Source of the DNA: Geodermatophilus africanus
GTDB lineage: Bacteria; Actinomycetota; Actinomycetes; Mycobacteriales; Geodermatophilaceae
Reading direction: 5' to 3'
NCBI RefSeq assembly: GCF_900107105.1
Contig: NZ_FNOT01000003.1
Span: forward strand, 62,001 to 126,000
Length of the DNA: 64,000 nt
Below are positions 9,735-20,803 of the stretch, in pieces (the first letter of the stretch is position 1; every line of letters begins with the position of its first letter). The notes under the pieces are model-generated. The model saw only the letters and a program-made list of their open reading frames with translations. It made no database searches and was not told the DNA's origin. Both the position numbers and the translations under genes were made by a program.

Positions 9735-11458
9735 GCCGCGGCACCGCCGTGCTCGCCGCGGCCCTGCTGGCGCTGCTGACCGGCTGCTCGACGGTCCCGA
9801 CGTCCTCGTCGTCCGTGCAGATCACCCAGGCCCCGCAGCGCGCGGAGACCCCGGTCGGCATCGAGCCGCTGTCGCCGCAGGCCGGCGCCACCCCGGAGGA
9901 GGTCGTCCGCGGCTTCCTCGACGCCGCCGCCAGCACGGTGCGCGGGCACCCGGTGGCGCGCGAGCACCTGGCCCCCGAGCCGCAGGGGTCGTGGTCGGAC
10001 GACGCCGGCATCACCCTGCTCGGCGCCGACTACGCCACCGTCACCACCGACGCCGGCACCGTCCTCGTGACCGGCGAGCTGGTCGGCACGATCGACCGGC
10101 GCGGCGGGTTCGCCGTGGGCGGCCAGGAGGTCTACTCGCGGGAGTTCCGGCTCGAGCAGGTCGACGGCGAGTGGCGGATCAGCGATCCGCCCGACGGGCT
10201 GCTCATGCTCGAGCCGGACTTCGAACGGCTCTACGAGCGGCGCGACCTCTACTTCCTCGACCCGACCGGCCAGCGCATCGTCCCCGACCCGCGCTACCTG
10301 ATCAGCGGCGAGTCGCAGCCGACGGTGCTGGTCGAGCGGCTGCTCGAGGGGCCCTCGGCGGTGCTGGCCGCCGGCGTCGTCAACGAGCTCGCGGGCGCCG
10401 CGCTGGGCAGCACGCTGACGGTCTCCGCACAGGCGGTCACCGTCGACCTGACCGGCGTCGCCGACGCGCCGCCGTCCCGGCTCGCGGGGCTCTCCGCCCA
10501 GCTGGTCTGCACGTTGGGCCAGCTGCCGTCGGTGCGCTCGGTGGAGGTGCTGGTCGACGGCGACCCGCTGGTCCTCGACGGCGTCCCCGCGGTGCAGACC
10601 GTCGACACCTGGACCGCTCTCGACCCGGACGCCGCCCCGGTGGACGCGGTCGGCCACTACCTCGTCGACGGCGCGCTGTGGACCGCCACCGAGGCCCCGG
10701 CACCGGCGCCCGGACCGGCCGGCGACGGCGCCTACGGGCTGACCAGCGCCGCGGTCGCGACCGACCCCAGCACCGGGCAGCTGACGCAGATGGTCGGGGT
10801 GACCGAGCGGGACGGCCAGGCGACCCTGCTCACCGGCGGCTACGGCGGCGAGCTCACCCCGGTGCTGCCCAGCAGCTCCCTGAGCGTGCCGACGGTAGCG
10901 CCCGCCCGGCAGGAGTTCTGGCTGGTCCGCGACGGCTCCACGGTGGTGCGGGTGACCGCCGGCGGCCCTCCGCAGGCGGTCAACGCCGTCACGCTGCCGG
11001 GCCTGGGACGGGCCACTGCGCTACAGCTGTCGCCCGACGGCGTCCGCGCGGCCGTCGTGGTGGAGGACGGCCAGCGGCAGAGCCTGCACGTCGGCACCGT
11101 CGTCCGCTCCGACGACGGCCCGGTGGCGCTGCGCGACTGGCGCGAGGTCGCCCCGGCGCTGGGCCAGGTGGTCGACGTCGCGTGGCGGACCTCCGGCAGC
11201 CTGCTGGTGCTGGCCGGCGACGGCGGTGAGGACCGCACCGTGCCGTACACGGTCGGCATCGACGGCTGGGACCTCTCGCCGGTGCCCACCGCCGGGCTGC
11301 CCAGCCAGGCCACCGAGGTCGCCGCCGCGCCCGGGCGCCCGCCGCTGGTCAGCGCCGGCGGCACGATCTGGGAGTGGCAGGTCGCCGGGGGGACGTGGGT
11401 GACGCTGGTGCGCGGCCAGCAGCCACAGCCGGGCACCGAGCCGTTCTACCCGGTCTGA
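9731..11458 (+). CDS. lpqB: Lipoprotein LpqB, MtrAB accessory protein
   Basis: A 575-residue lipoprotein with a signal peptide and lipobox LLTGC at the N-terminus, then an LpqB N-terminal domain and a GerMN domain (YLISGESQPTVLVERLLEG and VVNELAGAALGSTLTVSAQAV). The C-terminal half is beta-propeller-like (LQLSPDGVRAAVV, VAWRTSGSLLVLAGDGG). In mycobacteria LpqB binds the MtrB sensor domain and influences MtrA phosphorylation and division; the same partner is expected here from gene order. The GTG start overlaps the mtrB stop, so translation is probably coupled. A repeat element follows the stop at once. Confidence 0.92.
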   Translation: MSRGTAVLAAALLALLTGCSTVPTSSSSVQITQAPQRAETPVGIEPLSPQAGATPEEVVRGFLDAAASTVRGHPVAREHLAPEPQGSWSDDAGITLLGADYATVTTDAGTVLVTGELVGTIDRRGGFAVGGQEVYSREFRLEQVDGEWRISDPPDGLLMLEPDFERLYERRDLYFLDPTGQRIVPDPRYLISGESQPTVLVERLLEGPSAVLAAGVVNELAGAALGSTLTVSAQAVTVDLTGVADAPPSRLAGLSAQLVCTLGQLPSVRSVEVLVDGDPLVLDGVPAVQTVDTWTALDPDAAPVDAVGHYLVDGALWTATEAPAPAPGPAGDGAYGLTSAAVATDPSTGQLTQMVGVTERDGQATLLTGGYGGELTPVLPSSSLSVPTVAPARQEFWLVRDGSTVVRVTAGGPPQAVNAVTLPGLGRATALQLSPDGVRAAVVVEDGQRQSLHVGTVVRSDDGPVALRDWREVAPALGQVVDVAWRTSGSLLVLAGDGGEDRTVPYTVGIDGWDLSPVPTAGLPSQATEVAAAPGRPPLVSAGGTIWEWQVAGGTWVTLVRGQQPQPGTEPFYPV

Positions 11459-11459
11459 G

Positions 11460-11608
11460 GGAGGACCCCGCGTCCCCCGAACCCTCGGAGGAGGACCCCG
11501 GCCTCCGCACCGTGGAAGGACCCCGTCCTCCTTGTCCCTCGCAGGCTCGGCAGAAGGACCACCTCCTCCCCACCACTCGCGAGCTCGCGGCGGGACCCGG
11601 GAGGCGGC
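11460..11608 (+). repeat. Stop-adjacent GC-rich repeat element, locus 2 (after lpqB)
   Basis: Just past the lpqB TGA come four GGACC modules (GAGGACCCCG, GGAGGACCCCGG, GGAAGGACCCCG, AGAAGGACCACC). CACTCGCGAGCTCGCGGCGGG then matches the locus 1 and 6 cores. It is in the sense of lpqB. The remaining bases up to comF (11609-11713) are GC-rich without a recognisable gene. Confidence 0.75.
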
Positions 11609-11713
11609 CGGGACGGGGCCGGCGGGGCGCGTCGGGACCGCGGGAGCGGGCTGCCCGTCCACAGGTCCCCGCCGACCCTGGGCCTGGTGGCCGCAGGGCG
11701 GGAGGCTGGGGGA

Positions 11714-12481
11714 GTGGACGGCGGGGTGCTGGCGGCGCTGGCCGACCTGCTGCTGCCGCGCGAGTGCGCCGGGTGCGGTGTGCCCGGCGCCGTCCTCTGC
11801 CGGCGGTGCGCCGCGCTGCTCGCCGTCCCGCACCTGGCGCAGCCGCGGCGCTTCCCGGCCGGCTTCCCGCCGACGGTGGCCGCCGGTGCCTACGAGGGGC
11901 CGGTGCGCCCGGCGGTCAACGCCTTCAAGGAACGCGGCCGCGCCGAGTTGGCCCGCCCGCTGGGCGCCGCGCTCGCGCTCGCGGTCGCCGGCGTGCTCGC
12001 CGGGACCTCGCCGCGGCCGGGGCCGGTCCGGCTGGTCCCGGTGCCCAGCGGGGCCGCCGCGCTGCGCGCCCGCGGCCGCGACCACGTCCGGGAGCTGACC
12101 GGTCGTGCGATCGCGGAGCTGCGGGCGGCCGGGGTGCCGGCCGCCGAGACGCGGCTGCTGCGACGCACCGGACGTGCCGCGGACTCCGCGGGCCTCTCGG
12201 CGGCGCAGCGGCGGGCCAACCTGGCAGGCACCTTCGCGCTGCGTGCCGGCCCGTCCGAGTTGCCGGCGGGGGCGGTGCTCGTGGTCGTCGACGACGTCGT
12301 GACCAGCGGCGCGACGCTCACCGAGGCGGCCGCCGTGCTGGCGCCGGCAACCGGCCGCGAGGGGCCTCCGGTGCTCGCCGCGGTGGTCGCGGCGACCCCT
12401 CGTCGCGCCGTCCGGCGGAGCCGGGAGCGCCCGCTCGGGGGTTCGGCAGATCGACTGTCGGGACCCGGCGAGCGGGACTAG
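11714..12481 (+). CDS. comF: ComF-family phosphoribosyltransferase-like protein
   Basis: The protein has 255 residues. The N-terminus carries two Cys pairs (CAGCGVPGAVLCRRC) typical of the ComF zinc-binding element. The rest is a type I phosphoribosyltransferase fold with ending VLVVVDDVVTSGATLTEAA, the PRPP loop. ComF proteins are linked to DNA uptake and processing in competent bacteria; in actinobacteria the function is unknown. GTG at 11714 is preferred because GGGAGG ends 8 bp upstream; GTG at 11687 lacks such a site. The C-terminal ~25 residues are Arg- and Gly-rich. The position between lpqB and hpf is conserved in mycobacteria. Confidence 0.85.
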   Translation: MDGGVLAALADLLLPRECAGCGVPGAVLCRRCAALLAVPHLAQPRRFPAGFPPTVAAGAYEGPVRPAVNAFKERGRAELARPLGAALALAVAGVLAGTSPRPGPVRLVPVPSGAAALRARGRDHVRELTGRAIAELRAAGVPAAETRLLRRTGRAADSAGLSAAQRRANLAGTFALRAGPSELPAGAVLVVVDDVVTSGATLTEAAAVLAPATGREGPPVLAAVVAATPRRAVRRSRERPLGGSADRLSGPGERD

Positions 12482-12518
12482 CGTGGGTTCGATCACAACC
12501 CGACGACCGGGAGGTCTC

Positions 12519-13196
12519 ATGGAGATCGTGGTCCGTGGCCGCAACGTCGAGGTCCCCGAGCACTACCGACAGCACGTCGAGGACAAGGTCGGCAGTCTCG
12601 AGCGCTTCGACGGCAAGCTGAAGATGCTGCGCATCGACGTGGAGCTCTTCCACGAGAAGAACCCTCGTCAGTCCGGCAAGTGCCAGCGCGTCGAGATCAC
12701 GCTCCGCGGCAAGGGCCCGGTCGTCCGGGCCGAGGCCGCCGCGCCCGATTTCTACGCGGCGCTGGACCTGGCCGCCGGCAAGCTCGACCACCGGTTGCGC
12801 AAGGCCGCCGACCGCCGTCGCGTCCACCACGGACGCCGCACCCCGGCCAGCGTGCGGGTGGGCGGTGGCGCCCCCGACACCGACGTCATCGAGGCCCTCG
12901 ACCGCGACCGCGAGCTCGCGGAGGGTCCGCACGTCACCGACCTCGACGAGCACCTCCCCGGCCAGATCGTGCGCGAGAAGCACCACCCGGCCACCCCGAT
13001 GCACGTCGACCAGGCCCTCCACGAGATGGAGCTGGTCGGCCACGACTTCTTCCTCTTCATGTGCGCCGACACCGGGCACCCGACGGTCGTCTACCGCCGG
13101 CACGCCTACGACTACGGCCTCATCCGGCTCGTCGACGCGCCGATGGACGGCGCCGCCACGCGGCAGTCGGCGACGGCCGCGGCGCCCCCCGCCTGA
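12519..13196 (+). CDS. hpf: Long-form ribosome hibernation promoting factor
   Basis: A 225-residue long-form HPF. The N-terminal S30AE domain (about 1-105, MEIVVRGRNVEVPEHYRQHV, then LDLAAGKLDHRLRKAADRRR) would bind in the decoding centre of the small subunit. A linker follows, and then the C-terminal dimerisation domain (about 155-210, VREKHHPATPMHVDQALHEM, VVYRRHAYDYGLIRL), which joins two ribosomes into inactive 100S particles. In mycobacteria such factors respond to starvation and hypoxia. The ATG at 12519 follows GGGAGG by 5 bp. A perfect 14-bp hairpin lies 5 bp past the stop. Confidence 0.92.
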   Translation: MEIVVRGRNVEVPEHYRQHVEDKVGSLERFDGKLKMLRIDVELFHEKNPRQSGKCQRVEITLRGKGPVVRAEAAAPDFYAALDLAAGKLDHRLRKAADRRRVHHGRRTPASVRVGGGAPDTDVIEALDRDRELAEGPHVTDLDEHLPGQIVREKHHPATPMHVDQALHEMELVGHDFFLFMCADTGHPTVVYRRHAYDYGLIRLVDAPMDGAATRQSATAAAPPA

Positions 13197-13200
13197 CGCC

Positions 13201-13233
13201 GGGCGGGGGTGCGGCGACCCCGCACCCCCGCCC
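13201..13233. terminator. Bidirectional terminator hpf / acetyltransferase
   Basis: GGGCGGGGGTGCGG (13201-13214) and CCGCACCCCCGCCC (13220-13233) form a perfect 14-bp stem with a 5-base loop. It sits between the stops of two convergent genes and so probably ends transcription from both sides. Confidence 0.8.
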
Positions 13234-13235
13234 GC

Positions 13236-13814
13236 TCAGTCCCCGGGCACCCGCCCGAAGAGCACCGCGTCGGTCCAGCTCCCGTCCCGCTGGTCCAGGC
13301 ACCGGCGGACGACGCCCTCGCGGCGGAACCCGGCCCGCTCCGCGACCCGCTGCGATGCGGTGTTCGCCACGTCGGTGAACAGGTGGACCCGGAACGCGCC
13401 GTGGGCGAACGCCCAGTCCGCGAGCCCGCGGGCGGCCTCGGCGGCGTGGCCCCGACCGCGGGCCCAGGGCGCGGTCCAGTAGCCGACCTCGGGCCCGAGC
13501 CGCGCGCCGTCCCGCAGGTGGTGCAGGCCGCAGGAGGCGACCAGCTCCCCGTCGGCCTCGACCGCGCAGGTCAGCTCCCGGCCCTCGGCCCGCCCGCGGA
13601 CGGCGACGTCGGTGACGAACCGCTCGGCGTCGGCCCGCGTGTACGGGTCGGGGAGGTTGGCCAGCCAGCGCCTGGTCTCGGGGTCCTGGCAGCTGCGGAA
13701 CACTGCGTCGACGTCGTCCGCGCGGAACGGGCGCAGCACCAGCCGCGCGGTGCGGACCACCGCGGTGGTCAGGTCGGTCCCGGAGAGGTCCAGGGCTCTC
13801 GGTTCTCGGCTCAC
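13236..13814 (-). CDS. GNAT-family N-acetyltransferase (RimJ/RimL type)
   Basis: A GNAT acetyltransferase of 192 residues. RTARLVLRPFRADDVDAVFR at the N-terminus and the acetyl-CoA loop region PWARGRGHAAEAARGLADWA, then FTDVANTASQRVAERAGFRREG, match RimJ/RimL-like enzymes that acetylate protein N-termini or small amines. The substrate cannot be told. The GTG at 13814 gives MSREPRALDL; the frame is open further upstream but would overlap the neighbouring gene. It lies 4 bp after the stop of the PPOX gene, so the two probably form a unit. Confidence 0.8.
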   Translation of the reverse strand: MSREPRALDLSGTDLTTAVVRTARLVLRPFRADDVDAVFRSCQDPETRRWLANLPDPYTRADAERFVTDVAVRGRAEGRELTCAVEADGELVASCGLHHLRDGARLGPEVGYWTAPWARGRGHAAEAARGLADWAFAHGAFRVHLFTDVANTASQRVAERAGFRREGVVRRCLDQRDGSWTDAVLFGRVPGD

Positions 13815-13818
13815 CCGG

Positions 13819-14217
13819 TCATGGTCCGGCGTGGCCCAGCACCCGGTCGACCGAGATCTCCAGGACGACCCGCGCCGGGTTCTCCCGGGGCGTCCGGTAG
13901 CGCCGGGCGTAGCGGGCCTCGGCGTCGGCGACCGCGGCACGGTCGTCGCGCAGCACCGCCGTCCCCTCGAGGGTGACCCAGCGGCGGCCGTCGACCGTGC
14001 ACACCGCGACCCGGGAGCGGCCGGCGCGCACGTGCCGGGCCTTGGCCGACGTCCCGGAGGTGATCACCCGGGCGGTGCGGGTGGCCGCGTCGTAGGTGAC
14101 GCCCACCGGGACGACATGCGGGCTCCCGTCGGCGCGCAGCGTGGTCAGCGTGGCCAGGTGCCGCTCGGTGAGCAGGGCGAGCAGGCCGTCCGGCAGGGCG
14201 TCGAGGTCGTGTGCCAC
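13819..14217 (-). CDS. PPOX-class (F420/flavin-dependent) oxidoreductase
   Basis: A protein of 132 residues with the split-barrel pyridoxamine-phosphate-oxidase-like fold. Visible motifs are [40 protein letters not shown] and [20 protein letters not shown], typical of small actinobacterial F420- or FMN-binding PPOX enzymes. The reaction is not predictable. GTG at 14217 is used; the very long open frame that continues upstream on this strand is antisense to secA and not coding. It is the first gene of a two-gene unit with the acetyltransferase and diverges from the next SDR gene by 43 bp. Confidence 0.8.
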   Translation of the reverse strand: MAHDLDALPDGLLALLTERHLATLTTLRADGSPHVVPVGVTYDAATRTARVITSGTSAKARHVRAGRSRVAVCTVDGRRWVTLEGTAVLRDDRAAVADAEARYARRYRTPRENPARVVLEISVDRVLGHAGP

Positions 14218-14260
14218 GGGTGCGAGATTAGGTAGCGCACGACCGGGGCAAGCCGACGCC

Positions 14261-14962
14261 ATGGAGCTCGCAGGTGCGAGGGTCCTGGTCGCCGGGGCGA
14301 CCGGGGTGCTGGGCGGGGAACTGGCGCGGGCGCTGCACGGCGCGGGCGCGCGGGTGGCGCTGACCGGCCGGGACGGCGCCGCCCTGCGGACGCTGGCCGG
14401 GGACCTGGGCGGCGCGCCGGCCGCGGTGGCCGACGCCGTCGACGTCGGGGCGGTGCGCGGGGCGGTGGAGTCCGCCGTGGCCGGGCTCGGCGGGCTGGAC
14501 GCCGTGGTGGTGGCCTGGGGCGTGGTGGCCTTCGGCCCAGCTGCCGACGCCGACGACGCGGTCACCGAGGAGCTGTTCGCGGTCAACACGCTGGGCCCCA
14601 TGAGCCTGGTCCGGGCGGCCCTGCCGCACCTCCCGGACGGCGGCGCGGTCGTGCTGCTGTCGGCGATCGTGGCCGACGCCCCGACGCTGGACATGGCCGA
14701 GTACTCGGCGAGCAAGGCGGCCCTGTCGGCCTGGGCCGGGGTGCTGCGCCGCGAGCTGCGCCGCCGCGCGATCACCGTGCTCGACGTCCGGCCGCCGCAC
14801 ATCGACACCGGCCTGGTGCACCGTGCCCTCGCCGGGGAGCCGCCGCGGCTGCCGCCCGGACACGACCGGGCCGAGCTGGTCGCAGCGGTGCTCGACGGGC
14901 TCCGGGCGGGCGGCCGGGAGGTCGTGCTCGACCAGCGGGAGGGACGGCTGGTGCGTCGCTGA
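14261..14962 (+). CDS. Short-chain dehydrogenase/reductase
   Basis: A classical SDR of 233 residues. The cofactor motif is [15 protein letters not shown] (TGxxxGxG type), the catalytic serine lies in [10 protein letters not shown], and the active-site pair is in YSASKAAL. An Arg after the Rossmann strand (TGRDG) suggests NADP preference. The substrate is unknown. The ATG at 14261 follows a short divergent region shared with the PPOX gene. secA starts 56 bp after the stop. Confidence 0.83.
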   Translation: MELAGARVLVAGATGVLGGELARALHGAGARVALTGRDGAALRTLAGDLGGAPAAVADAVDVGAVRGAVESAVAGLGGLDAVVVAWGVVAFGPAADADDAVTEELFAVNTLGPMSLVRAALPHLPDGGAVVLLSAIVADAPTLDMAEYSASKAALSAWAGVLRRELRRRAITVLDVRPPHIDTGLVHRALAGEPPRLPPGHDRAELVAAVLDGLRAGGREVVLDQREGRLVRR

Positions 14963-15006
14963 CGGCGGTTCCCGGCCGACAGCCCCGGGTCGGAGGGCGG
15001 GCCGCC

Positions 15007-15012
15007 TACGCT
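15007..15012 (+). promoter_or_regulatory. Candidate -10 box of secA (leaderless mRNA)
   Basis: TACGCT fits TANNNT, and the secA GTG lies 7 bp beyond it. That is the spacing expected if transcription begins at the start codon. No clear -35 box is seen. Confidence 0.45.
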
Positions 15013-15018
15013 GGGGAC

Positions 15019-18120
<3,102 letters not shown>

Positions 18121-18135
18121 GGACCAGCGGGTGCG

Positions 18136-18237
18136 GCCCCGTCCCGTCGGCCCCCTGCAGGGTCCCGCCGCCGGCCCTCCTGCAGGGCCCCGCCGTGAGC
18201 GTGCGAACGGTGGGGGGCAGGAGGGCCTTCGATGGCG
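18136..18237 (-). repeat. Stop-adjacent GC-rich repeat element, locus 3 (between secA and Rv3235-like gene)
   Basis: On the minus strand the region reads GAAGGCCCTCCTGCCCCCCACC, then CGGCGGGGCCCTGCAGGAGG and GGCGGGACCCTGCAGGGGGCC, matching the locus 6 core. The sense is that of the minus-strand gene ending at 18255, and it also lies past secA. GGCCCT/AGGGCC gives a hairpin. Confidence 0.7.
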
Positions 18238-18254
18238 GGGGGCGGGGAGGTCGT

Positions 18255-18833
18255 TCACCCGATCTGCAGGGCGGTGCACCGCCACCGGCCGTCGATGCCC
18301 TCGAGCCGGGCGGCGACCGCGTGCGCCCGGCCCGACCGGCGGGCCACCGCGCTGACCTCGGCGACGCCGTCGACCGGCTCGCAGACGTGCACCGGGCCCA
18401 GCAGCACCGGCGCGGTCCCGCCGGCGCACCACTGGGGCCGGCGGCCGCTGGTGAGCGCCGCGTAGACGCCCAGGGCGGTGAGCGGCTGCACCTGGCTCAG
18501 CGGGCGCCGGCCGGCCAGCCCCTCGAGGGTGAGCAGGAGCAGCCGGCGTCCGGCGACGCGCGGGTCGGGGAGGTCCGCCCGCGCCGACCAGGTCGGCTCC
18601 GAGCCCGGCACGAACCCCGCGAGCGGCTCCTCCGGGCGAGGCCGCGGGCCCGGCCGGTGCGGTGCCCGCGGGACGGCGACACCGGGCAGGACCAGCCGCA
18701 GCACCGGCTGCGGGTCCAGGGGCGGTTGCGGCGTCGGGACGACGGTGAGCCGCAGGGTGGCCGCACGCAGCGGCTGCGGGCCGGTCCCGGTCGTGGGGTC
18801 GGCGGGTCCGGCGGGGGTGGCGGGCGCGGTCAT
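18255..18833 (-). CDS. Rv3235-like conserved hypothetical protein
   Basis: The product has 192 residues. A Pro/Arg-rich first half (about 1-85) leads to a compact C-terminal domain of about 95 residues ([20 protein letters not shown], then TAVRG-like strands in [20 protein letters not shown] and [11 protein letters not shown]). This matches the Rv3235 family (DUF6459), found near secA1 in many actinobacteria with unknown role. The ATG at 18833 gives [16 protein letters not shown]; the frame extends further upstream without supporting features. It is downstream of the LysM gene on the same strand (40 bp apart), so probably co-transcribed. Confidence 0.7.
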   Translation of the reverse strand: MTAPATPAGPADPTTGTGPQPLRAATLRLTVVPTPQPPLDPQPVLRLVLPGVAVPRAPHRPGPRPRPEEPLAGFVPGSEPTWSARADLPDPRVAGRRLLLLTLEGLAGRRPLSQVQPLTALGVYAALTSGRRPQWCAGGTAPVLLGPVHVCEPVDGVAEVSAVARRSGRAHAVAARLEGIDGRWRCTALQIG

Positions 18834-18873
18834 CGGGAGCTCCGGGGTGCGGTGTGGTCGGGGGGCGGGGCGG

Positions 18874-19584
18874 TCAGGACGCCGGGGGCGGGCGCAGTAC
18901 CTGGCCCGGCAGCAGGAGGTCGGGGTCGGGTCCGACCACGTCGGCGTTCGCGTACCACCAGGCGTCGGCCGCGGCGGCCACCTCGCCGTCGGTCGGGGGT
19001 GCGCCGGACCTCCGGACGAGGTCGGCAGCGGCGATGTCCCACAGGCACTCACCGCGCAGGACGACGTGCGCGTCGTCGACCGCGGCCGGCCAGTCGGGCA
19101 CCGGTGCGGGATCCCGGGGTGCGGGAGGCGGCGCCGGCCAGTCGGCGACCGGACCGGACGGCGGCGCGGCGGGGGCCTGGGCGGCGGCGACGGCGACGGT
19201 CGGGGGAGGTGCGCTCGGGGGAACGGCGCACCCCGTCAGCAGCGGGCCGCCGGTGACCAGTCCGACGCCGAGGGCGAGGGCCGCGGCCCGCCGTGCACCG
19301 GCGGGCAGCATGCACCGGGTGAGCGCGCCTGCCAGCGTGCCGGCGAGCCCGGGCAGGGCCGACAGCGCGGTGAGGGTCAGGCCGAGGGCGCCCCACAGCC
19401 AGACGACCCAGGCCAGCGCGGCGACGCCGGCGAGCAGGACCGCCTCGGCGCCGGCGGTGTCGACGGCGCGCTGCAGGTCGAGGCCGGGAGCGGCGACCGC
19501 GCCGAGGTCGGGGGTGACCGCGCGGAGGCCGGCGGCGGCAGCGGCCATCGCCGCCGTGGTCCCCAGCAGGCGCCGGATCGACAT
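18874..19584 (-). CDS. Membrane protein with C-terminal LysM-like domain
   Basis: A protein of 236 residues. Hydrophobic helices around 45-70 (AVLLAGVAALAWVVWLWGAL) and 72-90, plus another near 100-120 (ALALGVGLVTGGPLLTGCAV), lead to a Pro/Ala-rich linker. A LysM-like C-terminal module follows (about 170-236, VVLRGECLWDIAAADL ... WYANADVVGPDPDLLLPGQVL). LysM modules bind peptidoglycan, so the protein may tether membrane to wall. The ATG at 19584 has GAGGAGGGG upstream. A plausible promoter lies at 19618-19647. Partner of the Rv3235-like gene in a two-gene unit. Confidence 0.72.
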   Translation of the reverse strand: MSIRRLLGTTAAMAAAAAGLRAVTPDLGAVAAPGLDLQRAVDTAGAEAVLLAGVAALAWVVWLWGALGLTLTALSALPGLAGTLAGALTRCMLPAGARRAAALALGVGLVTGGPLLTGCAVPPSAPPPTVAVAAAQAPAAPPSGPVADWPAPPPAPRDPAPVPDWPAAVDDAHVVLRGECLWDIAAADLVRRSGAPPTDGEVAAAADAWWYANADVVGPDPDLLLPGQVLRPPPAS

Positions 19585-19617
19585 GTCCCCTCCTCGACTG
19601 GTCGACGTTGCGGTGTG

Positions 19618-19647
19618 ACTAAAGCAAGCAAATGCACGCAAACGCAA
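19618..19647 (-). promoter_or_regulatory. Candidate promoter of LysM gene, with 10-bp direct repeats
   Basis: Read on the minus strand, TTGCGT (19642-19647), an 18-bp gap and TTTAGT (19618-19623) resemble a sigma-70 promoter 34 bp before the LysM ATG. The same bases on the plus strand form two near-identical 10-mers, GCAAATGCAC and GCAAACGCAA (19628-19647). This is one of the most AT-rich spots in the window. Confidence 0.5.
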
Positions 19648-19686
19648 GAACTGTGGGCCACTAGGGTGGAACCGAGGAGGTGGCGG

Positions 19687-20256
19687 ATGCGGTGGCAACG
19701 GCTCTTCGCCGACCTGCAGGCGGAGTTCGACGAGGCGGAGGCCGCGGCCGCGCGTGCGGAGGACGCCACCCGCCGGCGGGTGGAGACCGGTGCCGTCCGG
19801 CTGGTGGACCGGCTGGCCGGCGCGCTCGGCGGGACGGTGGTGCTGCGGTGCTCCGGTGCCGGTGACGTGTCCGGGGAGCTCGTCGAGGTGGGCGCCGACT
19901 GGCTGCTGCTGACCGGCGAGGGCCGCCGGGAGGTGCTGGTGGCGACGGCGAAGGTGCGGACGGTCGCCGGGCTGGGGCGGGCGACGGCCCCGGCCGAGGA
20001 CCCCGGGCCGGTGCGCGCCCGGCTGGACCTGCGGTGGGCGCTGCGCGGGCTGGCCCGCGACCGCAGCGTCGTGCAGGTCGTCCTGGACGACGGGGCGGTG
20101 TACGTGGGCACCGTCGACGGCGTCGGCGCCGACCACGTCGAGCTGGCCGAGCACGCGGCGGACCAGCCGCGGCGGGCGGCGGCGGTGCGGGGTGTGCGGG
20201 CGATCGCCCTGCCGGCGGTCGCGGTGGTGCGGACGCTGACCCCCGGGCTGGACTGA
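19687..20256 (+). CDS. Conserved actinobacterial hypothetical protein
   Basis: The product has 189 residues with no recognised catalytic motif. The N-terminal ~45 residues are a charged amphipathic helix (LFADLQAEFDEAEAAAARAE). The rest looks like two small beta-rich repeats: GGTVVLRCSGAGDVSGELVE with ADWLLLTGEGRREVLV, and RSVVQVVLDDGAVYVGTVDG with VGADHVELAEH. Each resembles an Sm-like or SH3-like barrel. The ATG at 19687 follows GAGGAGG by a few bases. TAGGGT at 19662-19667 may be its -10 box. The gene diverges from the LysM gene and converges with the HTH gene. Function is unknown. Confidence 0.65.
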   Translation: MRWQRLFADLQAEFDEAEAAAARAEDATRRRVETGAVRLVDRLAGALGGTVVLRCSGAGDVSGELVEVGADWLLLTGEGRREVLVATAKVRTVAGLGRATAPAEDPGPVRARLDLRWALRGLARDRSVVQVVLDDGAVYVGTVDGVGADHVELAEHAADQPRRAAAVRGVRAIALPAVAVVRTLTPGLD

Positions 20257-20345
20257 CCGGTCGGCCCGTCGGCGCGGTCGGTCTGGTCAGCCCGGCCGGG
20301 CCTCCCGCGGCCCGGGTGCGAGGGTCCGTGGGGACCCGGCCGGGG

Positions 20346-20621
20346 TCAGCTGCGGCGGCGTCCTCCGGGGCCGGCCGGCGCGTCGTCCGGCTCGGTCTGC
20401 TCCTCGACGGGGGACTCCGCGGGCACCGTGCCGGCCCGGGCCTCGGCGTACTTCCGTGCGATGAAGCGCTCGAGCTCCTCGTTCTCGACCCGCCACTGGC
20501 CGCGGCCGCCGATCTGGATGGCGATGAGCTCCTTGCGCCGCACCAGCGCGTAGGCCTGCGACCACGAGACGTTGAGGATCTCGGCGACGTCGTCGAGGGT
20601 CAGGAACCGCGGTGTGGGCAT
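20346..20621 (-). CDS. Excisionase/BldC-like helix-turn-helix DNA-binding protein
   Basis: A small protein of 91 residues. The first ~60 form an excisionase/MerR-type winged helix: FLTLDDVAEILNVSWSQAYA, then LVRRKELIAIQIGGRGQWRV and NEELERFIARKYAEAR. The tail is acidic then Gly/Arg-rich. Such proteins bind DNA through AT-rich direct repeats, and in actinobacteria relatives are developmental regulators rather than phage excisionases. No integrase or attachment site is nearby, so a regulator is more likely. The ATG at 20621 gives MPTPRFLTLDDV. The direct repeats at 19628-19647 are one candidate target. Confidence 0.78.
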   Translation of the reverse strand: MPTPRFLTLDDVAEILNVSWSQAYALVRRKELIAIQIGGRGQWRVENEELERFIARKYAEARAGTVPAESPVEEQTEPDDAPAGPGGRRRS

Positions 20622-20803
20622 CAGGTCTCCGTCCGGTCCCGGACAGTTTGGCAGCCCCGTCCGGGTGGCATGCGCGCCGTCCACAACCCCGAACGTGTGG
20701 ACAGCGCCTGCACGCACCGGGGTCCCTGCCTCATCATCTCCGTCCGGCCGTGGCCCACCGGGGGCCGTCCGCGGCGTCCGTGCAGAGGGAGGAACCGCTG
20801 GCT

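Noticed and set aside
20346-20621. Phage or plasmid excisionase with attachment site
   Set aside because: No integrase, phage gene or duplicated att-like sequence is found near it; a regulator fits better.
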